DNA of 64,000 nt, from the NCBI GenBank assembly GCA_013398295.1, contig VZSF01008201.1:68526-132525 (forward strand). Direction: 5' to 3'. Origin of the DNA: Chionis minor. Its lineage: Eukaryota > Chordata > Aves > Charadriiformes > Chionididae. The translations under genes were made by a program, and so were the position numbers. The notes under the pieces were generated by a model, which was not told the DNA's origin, ran no database searches, and saw only the letters and a program-made list of their open reading frames with translations. This document shows positions 22,318 through 32,960 of this stretch, piece by piece (the first letter of the stretch is position 1; each line of letters opens with the position of its first letter).

Positions 22318-25300
22318 TCAGTGACCGATCAGCCGCAGCATCTCCTGAGGATCCACTATCTTCTCTCGGGGTTTACCAGCAGCTTTGCCTCTTGCCACTT
22401 CAGCAGCATCTATCTTCTCCCAGTCCGAGAAGGAAACAGGACGGACCCCTGGGGTGACAGCGAGAGACGGGAGAGAGAACTCAACCAAGTAAACACGAGT
22501 TCAGCCTCACCTCCCCGTTAGCAGGGACCTGATGTGCCAGCAAACCCTGCCCTTTTCCGACACGGCGTCAGACTTCAGCTTCACGGAGAAACAGTAATTT
22601 CTAACACCACAACGAGAGGGATGGCAGGTACCAGTCGAGACTGATCAGTCAGACCTTTGCAAGCTGTAACAACAGCGAGCCTGGCGTCACCTTGGGGGAC
22701 AAAACACTTCCAGTTCACTATTAAACCTCAGACAGTTAAGAGGCAAAACACACACACTTTAATGGAGTGCCTTTAAACACAGCAACAGCAAATTACTCTC
22801 CTGGGCATTTTAATCTTTCCCCCAACTTGCCCAGGAGAATTGTAAGGAAAAACCACTCAAGAGCAATAGCTCGCTGTCTAGGCAGCTGACAGTGACATTT
22901 TACCCAAGGTCCGTGCTGCTTTTAATGGCCCTTCACAGAAAGCGGTCATTAAGCTTAGCAACAACACAGGACTTTGAGGGAATTTGAGCCCTGCTCTCCC
23001 TGGGCTTTGGAGCAATGAAACAGCAGCACGACATATTGCCATGGTGCAGACTCTGCTCCCAAGAGTGGCTCGCAGGACTTGCTGCCCCAGGATGCCCAGA
23101 TTCAGGAGTCTGGCTGCATCATACCTTCATGTTGGCTGCTACAGTGGCTCACACACACTGCGCCCCTCCACTGACCTTGGCTGCGCAGGATGCTCTCCAC
23201 GGCCCCAAAGCCTTCTCGGGAGGTGGATACGTCCAGCATGCCCACCTGGAGATCCTCCAGCACCGACTGGGCAGTGTCAAAGCTGTCGTTCATGGTGGTG
23301 ATGATCACGCCCGTGGGTCCTCTCTTCACCCACCCGCTGCAGTAGAGACCTGCACGGGCACAGACAGCAGCCAGGCTCAGCCCAGCACGTGGCCGCGGAC
23401 CCTCCTGGCTGCAAGTACTTGTCCCGTCCCTGGGTGTCACATCAAGCCGCGGGCGGTGGGAGCGGAGCGCAGCCCTTCCACGGTGCTGTCACAGGAATTT
23501 GTGTACCTGCAGACTGGCACTAAAGAGCCGTACGGGTTGTATCGCTTCAGTAACGGACTCCAAGGCCCAGTAAAACCACCATAACCTTCAGCGCCACTTG
23601 CTGCAAAACCAGACACCCCTAACGTGAGCTGGGGACGGGCCAGGTCGTACTGCCCGACAGAGACAGCTCGTTCCCTCGGTTTCCACTCTCCGATGGAGGC
23701 GTGCAACTGCCTTTTATCGGTGCCCTTGGTGAACACAGCTTCCCACCGCGAAGCCCCCAACCCACCAGCCGTGCTCGACATGCGTCCCACGCATATCCCT
23801 GCGGATACAGACCTGGGACACCGTTCACTCTGCCCGAGCTGTTGGGGATAATGCCGTGCTGGGTGTCGAAGGGTACCGCCGGATCCAGGGGCAGGCTCCG
23901 GTAGCCAATGCTGCTAAGCACCAGCCCACACTCCAGCTCCTCCACATCTCCAGTGGGGATGGCTTTGGCGGAGTCACCCGAACCCTGACAGAGGGAGGAA
24001 GAGGCTGCTGACCACCAGACAGTCACCAGATGCAGAGCAGCAGCCTCCTCTGGTCCCCTTTGGCATCCTTGATCCCTGGGTATTTCCTAAAGGCCTTTCT
24101 GCAGCGTGGAAAGAGCTCCCTTTAGACAGGGGAAAGCTCTTCTCATTAATGCCAGCTTCCCCAAGAGCCTGCCAGCGGCCACTCCAACCAGCCAGAGAAC
24201 ACAAAGCTGTCTTTGGAGAGATTCCCAAGGGCTGCAGGGCATCCTGCTCCATCCTTGCAGCCCTGCCAGGGCCACACCAGCCCCCCCATGAGCCCATACC
24301 TCCAGGCGGGTCAGGGCCATGCGGACACCCCTCGCCCTGCTCCCATCAGCGGTGGGCAGCACCTCCTGGGGGCTGCGCTGGAACTTCAGCCCCCACTCCC
24401 TGGGGGCTCCTGCCTGCGCCTCCATCATCTTCTCCCCAGGCTTCTCCAGGGCTGTTTTGATCATCAGCTCAGTCAGTCGCTTCCTCGGCCTTGGGGCATC
24501 TAGGAAGAAAGAGAGCTTCCAGACAGGAACCACAGCAAAAGCCCCTCAGGACACGGCGCGGAGCTGAGACCTCGTCAAGGCAGTTTCAGCGGTATGTGAG
24601 TGTCCATTTGGAGTTTGTCATGCCAATGGGAGTCTGACACCATTGAGATGACAAACGGCAAGTCAAAGTGACCAGGAGAGCTCCTGAGGCTTGAGGTCAG
24701 TGGGACACACAAATCAAAGCCTGTGATTTTGCTGTCTTGCTGGTGCTCGGAGGCAGCAGCCTGTGGAGAAGAGCAAGTCCCTGGACACCCTTGAACTTGG
24801 TATTTTCTTTTTAGCTCTGCAGGAAGCTCTTAAATCAACCGCCTTGGGACCTCTCCTGCAAGGTTCCCCCATTCCTCCCAAACCTCCTGCCCTTATCACT
24901 CAGAGCATAAGCGTCACTCCCAAGTAGCAACCTGCTGCACTAACAGAGAAACAGTCTGTTCCCTTGTCTTGGTGGCCTCCTAGCACTCGTGAGGACAAAC
25001 TACGCTGTGGCCACCTGGCTTTCATACGCCATCCATCAAGAACAGGGCAAAAATTTCTCCAATACACATTTTGAGCACCTGGAGACCACTCCTGGATGCT
25101 CGCTTGTCAAGGTGAGCCCGTGTCCAGAGGAGCATGGCACACTTTCCTCACCTTTAACAGCATTTTCAAGGCCTGTGAAGTCAGCAGGGTTCAGGACAGG
25201 CCTGGCACCAGGCAGGTTTATCATCTCCCGCAGCTCCTGGGAATTACAGGCAGGAAAATGTTACCTCCAGCACACAGAGGTCACCCAAGAACCCCAACCC

Positions 25301-28300
25301 CCCTTTCCCCAGCAGTCCAGACTAGCAGCCAGCAAACAGGTGCAGGAAGGAGGATGCCTGGGTTCCCCACCCATCCCTAGACCACCCTTCCCACCAGGGA
25401 TGTGCAGCCTGGGGCTCGACGCTGGGAAACACACCCGCCCTCCAGCAGCCCCAGCCTTACCTTGATTGTGAAAGCAACTTGGAGAGGTCCCCTCCTCCCA
25501 ACCAGCCACACGCGCTTCACCTTGCTGCAGGCAAGAGCTGCCAGGGAGCCATCAGTGATGTCTGTCTTCTGCAAGAGAGAGACGGGAGAGTGGGCTGAGG
25601 GCAGATCTGGAGGGAGCTGGGGGAAAGGCACAGCCTCTGAAGGTGAAAAATCAGCAGAAAAGCAGGCTGTGCATGCCGAGAGCCGGGGCGAGGATGGAAA
25701 ACAACTCATCTCCCTTTGCACAGAGCTATTTGCACAGCTGGTCCCTCATCACTGAATCTCCTTTCCAAGGCCATAATGCACTAGAGGTAACGAGCCAGCA
25801 CCCCGTGACACTGCCTCAGGGGACCCATCCAAGCAGGTTAACCTTGGGGCTAACGCGGCAAAGCTTTCCAGTGATCTAATTTTTGGGGTGCCTTCAGACG
25901 TTGTTGGGTGACTTCCCAGCTCAGGATATACAGGCATTTGGGTGAAACCGGCTGCAAACCACAGCTCAAATCGCTGCCTGCCGCCCCGGGCAGCTCCAAG
26001 CACAACCCCAAGCACCGCCAGGGCTCAACCGATGGTTGGCATCTTGCAGCTACCCCATGCTCTGTTTCCATCCTGTGCATACATCTAGATCACAAGACCT
26101 TTTCCAGAGGCGACATGATGGGAGAGACACCAGGCAACTAGGATAAACCATTCCAGACCAATATTCTTAACAGGAAACTGCCTGCACACCCTGGCTTTCA
26201 TTTCCAGTGTCACGTCCTTCGCCGCACTGCTTCCCAGCTGGCTTTAGCCACTGGTTGGCAGTGCCTCTGTGTTTTGTGGGGTTTTTTTTGTTTTTTAAAA
26301 ATTTAATTTAGATATTAATACGGGGAGTTGTTGCACAGCTGTAACAAACATCATGGCAGTTCTCCAGGAGGGAGAGCCTTTGCCGCCAACATCTGGGGCA
26401 GCAGCTGTACAGAGCAGCTGGTGCGCACCAGCTCCCAGCTGTCTACAGGAGAGCACGGCAGTGGGAGGAGAGGTCCACCAGTTCGGACCAGCCACCAGTG
26501 TGTCCAGTGCCACCAGCAGGAACCAGGCTGCTGCCCTCAGCTGCACTAGGAAAAAAAAACCCAAACAATCCCAACAGTAGAAGCCTTTAGTTCGGTGGGG
26601 GGAAAAGGGTGGGCAGCTCCTCCCTTGCTTCTCATAGGAAAGGAAAGGATAAAGCTCAATTGCCAACATTTTAGGTACCAGCAGAGCAAACCAGAGAGCT
26701 CTGAAGTGTTACTCAAGGCATGTCTGCAGCTGTGGATCACTCCCTATGGACTGTGAATCCATAGGGTGCACTCAAGGGGCAACAGCCTTCCCTGGGGAAA
26801 AATCCTGAAGGCAGCAGAGTCTGAGGTTTTGCTGAGATGGGTGGGAACCAGCACCCACCCAGCACGGAGTGAATTTGGGCCCCAGGCTGCCTTTGCAGCA
26901 TGGAGCACTCCTATGACTCACCCTGAGGAGATCCAGTGGGGACAGGAGGATCCGGGCAACATCCAGTGCCACATTGCCATGACCCAGAACCAGCGCCGTC
27001 TCGGAGCTCAGGTCGGGCTTCAGCTGCAGGGAGAGGAAGACCCGTGGCATGAGCAAATCCACCCGGCCTCCATGTTGCCCACCCCCTCGGACCTGCTCCC
27101 ACCACCCCAATTCCCTTCCACCCCTCTTTTGCCCAAAAAAAGGTGATGCAGATAGGGAAACTCCACACCAGCCTCCTCCCCAAGCAGGCACGGCAACACA
27201 GCTGCTCCAGGCACCCCAGCCGATCCCTCTCCCCCTCTTCCTGCGATTACATCTCTGGGAGCAGGAGCTGTTTTGGCCAAAAAAATCTTCTCAGGCCAAA
27301 GCAGAGCATCACTCCCCCCAGGTTCCCATCCGGCCCGGCCAAAACGTGCTGCCAACCTACAGAGCCAGCTAATCCGCTCTCACTGATGTGCAAATTGTTC
27401 ACATTTCTACCATCTAAGAAGGATTTAACGTGGTCCCTGCTAATCTTTTCCAATTGCGGGCCTTTCAGGACTTAATCTGGAGCTGAATGCCTGCATTGGG
27501 ATGCAGGACAGGGAGGAAGGGCAGAGAAACACATGGCTGTACTCACATCCCGGTTCTCAGGCAGCCCGTTGTACCAGCCCACAAATGCTCGGGCAGAATA
27601 AACGCCGGAGAGGTTCTCCCCTGGGATCCCCAGGACCCGGTTATCTTCAGCACCGTAACTCTGAGGAGGGAGCAGACACGGTCAGAGATGTCATTGTGTG
27701 CAGGGCTTGAGACCGAAACACAAATCTCCCAGATGCTGTCAGGGACCCTGCATGGCTGCCAACCCTTCCCGAGGACCGGGATACTCAACGGAGGGGCTAA
27801 ACACAGCCTGGGCACAGGGGCTGCATCCACTCCATCCCCTGGGGCCAAGAGCCAAACTTGACCTCCTTGGGCCAAGACACAGCACGACAAGCTGAGGACA
27901 GAAGAGGAGGGACAAATCCATGTCACGCTGGAATAGGTATTGGCCGTCACAGCGAAGAGGTTTCTCAACCGCTGCCCCTTGCAGCGGGGTTTGAGACCTG
28001 CATTTGATGCCGTGTCCCCTGCAGGGCTTTGGACAAGCCTCGTAGCATCCAAGATGTCCCAAGACTGGGGAGAGTTTACCACGATAACAAGGCACCCAGA
28101 AAAACCTCACCCAAACCCTCTTCCTGAGATCCCGGTGGGGAATAACCCGGCAGACCTTCCCCATGGCTTCTGGAGAGCTAAGGCAGCCCTGGCTCCAAGA
28201 AACGGTACCCACCAGCACCACGGCGTGGTAAGCCTGCTGCAGCTCTGCCACCGTAACGTCCCTCCCCACGGTGACGTTTCCGTAGTAGGCACAGCGCTCC

Positions 28301-31300
28301 GAGTGCGCCGTCTGCGTGAAGGCGTTGATCACATTCTGCCGAGATCAAACAAGCACCGGGGAGTTACGTCCGAGCCACAGCCAGGGCCAAGGCCTGATGC
28401 TGACAGGAGGTCCCTGTCCCCGTCCCCCCCCAGCCTTGAGATGCTTCTCCCCCTCTCAGAGTCAGTTATTCCGAGACCCTTATCTAACAACAGCCGCAGA
28501 TAACTCACACGGAGATAAGCACAGCTGTGACATGGCACTCTTTCCACCACCCTCTGTGGAAAGGAACATCCACGTTTTGCACCCGCCTGGGGAGGACAGC
28601 ACCCTTTCAATACCTTCAGCCCCTGTGGGTAAACCCCGCTGTAGGAGAAAACTCCTTCCCAAAGGTGAGGCTTGTGAGGGAATCCCACCAAACAACCCCT
28701 TCCATCGAGCGCGCTGCCTGTCAGACCCCCTCTGCCAGCCTCTCATCTCAACTCTTCCTGAAACCCACTTCATCACGAGAGGACGCAGGGCAGGACGGCA
28801 CCTGAAGCCTTTTCTTCTGAGCTATCGGGGCTACACAGCAAAACAAACACTTCTTCCCCTCCAGCTCCAGCCGGACTCAGGCTGGCAGCAGGACATACTG
28901 CGGATGCTCTCCCAAACCCACATCCATCACATCCACTCCTCATCTCTCAGCTCGAAGGGATCCAGGGATTTTGGTCTGATGATCTCCAGAGATTTGAGGA
29001 AACCATCGCGAGATATTGCTGTGTCTGGATCTCCCGTGTCCTAACACCCCAGCTCAGACACAGCAGATACCCCGGGATTCAACTCACACCCACTGGGAGG
29101 CAAAGGAAAATGTTTCATTTCAAAGACCTCCTTGGTTTAGCTTCTCCTCGCCCAGGTGTGCACCCACAGCCCAATTCCATCGCCCCTAATAGCAGATCCG
29201 CATGTTCCCAGGCACCCGGAAGAGGTATGGACTGAGCAGAGGCCAAAAGCACCTGCAGCAAGCAGGGAAGATCCTGCCAGCACAAAGTTTCTCAGTACAA
29301 ATAAACCCACCTGTGCTCCTTGGTCTTGCTTTAGGCTGGGCTAACCAGCACCAGGAGCAGCACTTTCTGTCACAAGCCCCTGTTTTTGACCTGCTGTACA
29401 GAGCCCTAATGCCAGATGTCCCATTTCATCCATCCACAGCCGTGCTAAGTCCCAGCACAGACAAGGAGGAGATTTGGACCTCTCTGGTGCGACAGCTCCA
29501 CACCACAGCGAGCCTTGAGACACCACGAAGGACGGCGACTGCCTCGCCTGCACCCACCACCATCATCGTGTTCAACCGCACGGGCAAGGGGAGGAAACCA
29601 GCACCAACCTTCACTTCGGGGTGGTCTGGGGCCACCCCAAAACGGACCAGCCCGAAGGGAACAGGCAGCTTCTCATAGATGTCCACTCGGGCCCTGCCGT
29701 GGTGCTGCAGAAGGAAGTCACCGTTAAGGGATGAGGACAGACAGGCCACATGCGCCCAGCACCTCGGGAAGGGCACGCATGGCTTGCCTGCTGCTGGGGG
29801 AAACACGGGGCAGGAGGGAGGGGTGCACCAAGACCCTTAAGTCAGAAACAGCATCTTTCCAGACTCTTCCATGCACAGGATGACGCTGTAACCTGTTACT
29901 GCCAGCTCAGATCGCAAGGCGTAGCAGAGAACATGACCCCAGCCATCACCAAGTACATCTCATGGGGGGTTCCATCCTCCTACCCATCCCACAGCCCCTC
30001 TTCCACACTGACCTGGTGGCTATCTGGTACCTGGGGGGCTGAGAAAAGAGGCCCCACACTGGCTGGGAAGCACCCAGCGCAGCGCAGCACCCATGGGGCC
30101 ACCTGCCAGTCCCTGGCAGAGGTGCCCGTGCCCTCACATTCCCCTGAGCTGAGTCACCTCAGGGTCGGAGCAGCTTTAGACAGATGTTGCGCCGCAAGGC
30201 TTTTGTTATCGCCTATTTTGAGTCAGCCTCTTCCCAGAGATTAAGCAGCCCTGAAATTCGTCCCTGAGGCTTAGTAACAGCTATTTTCCAACACATACCG
30301 GAGACAACGCAGCACAGTTTAATGACAGGGTTAAGCCACTGCATCTCCGGTGCCAGCAGCCCAGTTCCGTGCTCAGGTCTCGTTCTCTGACAGAGACCTG
30401 ACTGCCTGTCCTGGTTTGAGCAACACAGGACTAATTTCTTTTCTAATGTTTGGGAAAACTGTACTTTTAGAAGACTCTAATGTCTGAATTTGTGAAAATA
30501 TTGACTTTACAGCCAGCCATGGTGGGGGTCTCAAGGTCTCAGTGGTTTCGGGCTCACCGGCTGCAGGGAGGAGGAGCAGCCAGACCCGGCACTGGGCCCA
30601 AGCTGCCAACAGGATTATTTCATACCATGAGCATCACATTCAACAGAAATTAGAAAGTTTGCTGCGCAGCTCGCTCTCCCTTGATGGCAGCGATCCAGAG
30701 AACTCCTTGCCCTGGTGCCAGACACCTGAGCCCTTCCCTTCCTCCTGAAGCCATAGCACTCGCAGTGTCCCACATTTGCTGTCCCGTGCTGGGAGTGCAC
30801 GACTTCCTACGGATACAGTTGGCTGAGTATAATCCTTATATAGTTTATACTGGTATCGGGATCAATGTTGTGTCTTTAGCGTTAATTATCTAGTCTTATC
30901 CTATTAAATCTGTTTACAACTCAATCCCCAGGTTTCCTTGTTTTCTTCCAGGTTCTCCTTCCTGGGTGGGGAGGGGTCACTGGATGAGAGAATAATTGTC
31001 TAAAGGACAATAAATCGTTGTGGGTTTCTCAAACCATAACACCACCCAAAGCACTAACGTTTACAGTTCCCCCGTGTGCCTTAATTCAGCTGGGGGAAGA
31101 GAAGGCAGGACAGCAGGTTCTGCACATCCCCTTTAACACACGGTTAATGTCACCCCTGCTGGGTGACAACAGCTCGGAGCGGGGCAGATTGCTGCTGCTT
31201 GTTTGATTCTAGGAAAAAAAAAAAAAAAAATCACTTGGGCTGAACTGGCAGGGACGCAGCTGGGCCTGGGTCTGGCCTGGAGGGTGCAGGGACAGGGCAG

Positions 31301-31759
31301 GGATGGGGACATCAGTGCCCACCCTGGGCTAAGGGGGCCAGGAGGACTCTGTGGGGTCAGGGCTGCCCCAAGCAGCCCCCCAACAAGACAGACCTGGCTG
31401 GAGCAGGGCCGGCAGCCCACAAAACCACTCCCCAACCCCTTTAGAGCCAGGCAGCATGGAAACGCCCCCCTCAGCCGGCAGGTCCCTGCCCTCACCCGTG
31501 GCCAAATCCCACCCCGGTACCTTGAGGATGTGCTGAGCCGTGTAGAACCCCGCGGGACCACTGCCCACCACGCAGACGCGAGGAGCCGGGGCGGAGAAGG
31601 AAGAGGAGGAGGAGGATGACAGCCACCGCTTGAAACCTGGAGGTGCGAAGGACAGAGAGACTGTGATGCCACATGTGGCGCCAAGTCCCAGGCCCGGCCA
31701 GAGCCCTTCCCTCCAGCCCAGCACTGACCCAGAGGGGCTCGTCCGCCTGTGCCGGCCAT
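22318..31759 (-). CDS. FDXR: Ferredoxin (adrenodoxin) reductase, mitochondrial
   Basis: NADPH:adrenodoxin oxidoreductase, an FAD enzyme of the mitochondrial matrix that passes electrons to ferredoxins for P450 steroid hydroxylation and Fe-S assembly. Coding exons: 31729-31759, 31521-31636, 29609-29704, 28213-28335, 27547-27660, 26922-27023, 25461-25568, 25152-25236, 24300-24499, 23813-23984, 23176-23349 and 22318-22448 (TGA at 22320-22318). All are GT-AG with consistent phase, total 1452 nt or 483 aa, close to the human length. Residues 1 to about 30 form a serine-rich presequence with FKRWL. The FAD motif [13 protein letters not shown] follows, then the NADP motif [11 protein letters not shown], the VGRRGP phosphate-binding arginines, and the C-terminal [12 protein letters not shown]. 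The product ends in MLRLIGH. The start at 31759 has a strong context (GCCATGG). No frameshift or internal stop was seen. Confidence 0.97.
30407..31041 (+). mobile_element. Solo LTR of an endogenous retrovirus in FDXR intron 2
   Basis: The 635-bp element begins TGTCCTGGTTTGAG and ends CTCAAACCATAACA. These are inverted termini with the TG...CA ends of an LTR. Inside are a TATATAG box near 30838 and an ATTAAA poly(A) signal at 30903-30908, which orient it on the plus strand, opposite to FDXR. No internal viral genes or second LTR are present. The bases on each side do not form an exact target duplication, so the copy is probably old. The TGTCCTGGTTTGAG start resembles LTRs I recall as widespread in neoavian birds. 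Confidence 0.75.
31212..31230. repeat. Poly-A tract
   Basis: About 17 A bases in FDXR intron 2; in gene sense it is a poly-T run. Confidence 0.7.
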
Positions 31760-31840
31760 GGCTCCCAGCCGGGTGGCGGAGAAGGGCCGGTGTTTATGTA
31801 CCCAGTCAAGGTCAGCAGCCCCCGTGCTTGGCCAACCCCA
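31760..31840 (-). promoter_or_regulatory. FDXR: Candidate proximal promoter of FDXR with an SF-1/ERR site
   Basis: TCAAGGTCA at 31806-31814 is a perfect monomeric SF-1/ERR element, 46 bases upstream of the ATG. A TATA-like TACATAAA lies between them at 31800-31793, and the palindrome TTGGCCAA is at 31828-31835. SF-1 control of steroidogenic genes is established. Use of this site here is inferred. Confidence 0.45.
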
Positions 31841-32049
31841 CAGCCTTGGCGCCTACGGCTGCGCCGGGATGGGGCCAGCAACCATCCCAAGGGAGGGTGT
31901 CAGGAAGCAATGCAACTGAGACCCCCCCTAGCCACCGGCCAGTTGGACACGCCAGGGGGTCCCGGTCCCGACCTGAGGACCACGGGGACCCCCAGCACGG
32001 TCTGTCCCCCCCAGCCCCACGTCCCTCACTCCCCCAAGGCTGGAGTACG

Positions 32050-32515
32050 GCACTGCCGGGCACGGTTCCTGCAGCCCTTCAGTCCCACAGCCACGGTTCC
32101 CCCAGTCCCGGTTCCCCTGGTCCCAGTTCCCCTGCAGCCCTTCGGGGCTGGAGCCCCCATTCCCCCGGTCCCCATTCCTCCCACAGCCCCAGTTCCCCCA
32201 GTCCCGGTTCCCCCTGCAGCCCTTCGGGCCTGGAGCCCCGGTGTTCCCGGGCCCGGTTCCCTCTGCAGTTCTGGTTCCCTCCACAACCCTTCAGGCCCAG
32301 AGTCCCGGTTCCCTCTGCAGCCCTTCGGGCCTGCAACCCTGGTTCTCCTGGTCCCGGTCTCCCCCCGCAACCTTCAAGCCCGGAGTCCCGGTTCCCCCGG
32401 TCCCCGTTCTCCCCGCAGCCCCGGTTTTTCCAGTCCCAGTTACCCCAGTCACCCCAGTCCCGGTTCCCCCCGCAGCCCTTCGGGCCCGGCAGCCCCGGTT
32501 CCCCCCAGGACACGG
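32050..32515. repeat. GC-rich minisatellite upstream of FDXR
   Basis: Imperfect copies of a unit built from GTCCCGGTTCCCCC and GCAGCCCTTCGGGCC fill about 460 bp. All six frames are largely open, which produces collagen-like spurious ORFs. The block sits between the FDXR start and the CpG island. Confidence 0.85.
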
Positions 32516-32529
32516 GTCTCCCCCCCCAG

Positions 32530-32960
32530 TGCCGGTGTCCCGGTGACACCGCCAGGCCCCGCCCCTCACCGCCCGGGACGACCCCGCCCCGCCAGCACGC
32601 GCCGCCCGGTCCCATCCCGGCCGCCGCCGCCGCCGCCGCCGCCGCCGATACCCCGCCCCTCCTCCCCGAGGACCAATAGCGAGGCGGGAGAGCGCCGTGC
32701 TTGGTATAAACCCGCCTCCACGGCGCTGCGTGGCCCCGCCCCCTCATAGGCAGCCAATGGCGACGTGCCGTTGTTATCACGCGGTCCGGAAACCAGCGAG
32801 ACCATAGAGAGGCGCGGAGGGAAAGGCCGCTTGGCGGCCGCCCGCGCCGCCGCTCTCTATGGCAAGGCCTCCGCGGTACCCTGCCCGCCCGGGGCTCCCC
32901 CCATCGGCCCCGTCCCTAATTCCCTGCGCCCCTTTATTGCCGGGATCGATGCACTGCGAG
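32530..32960. promoter_or_regulatory. CpG island, candidate promoter
   Basis: Dense CpG sequence holds CCAAT at 32675 and 32753, GC boxes (GGGGCGGGGCC on the minus strand near 32738), and TATAAA near 32705 on the plus strand. CCAAT motifs can be read either way, so it may fire in both directions. It lies 0.8-1.2 kb upstream of the FDXR ATG and could be the FDXR start with an unseen 5' exon. No plus-strand gene follows that I can support. Confidence 0.55.
32620..32647. repeat. (GCC)9 trinucleotide repeat
   Basis: Nine uninterrupted GCC units plus one base inside the CpG island. Confidence 0.95.

Noticed and set aside
31928..32780. Collagen-like glycine/proline-rich open frames on both strands
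   Set aside because: They are translations of a GC-rich minisatellite; overlapping frames on both strands are open and none has splice-site or start support.
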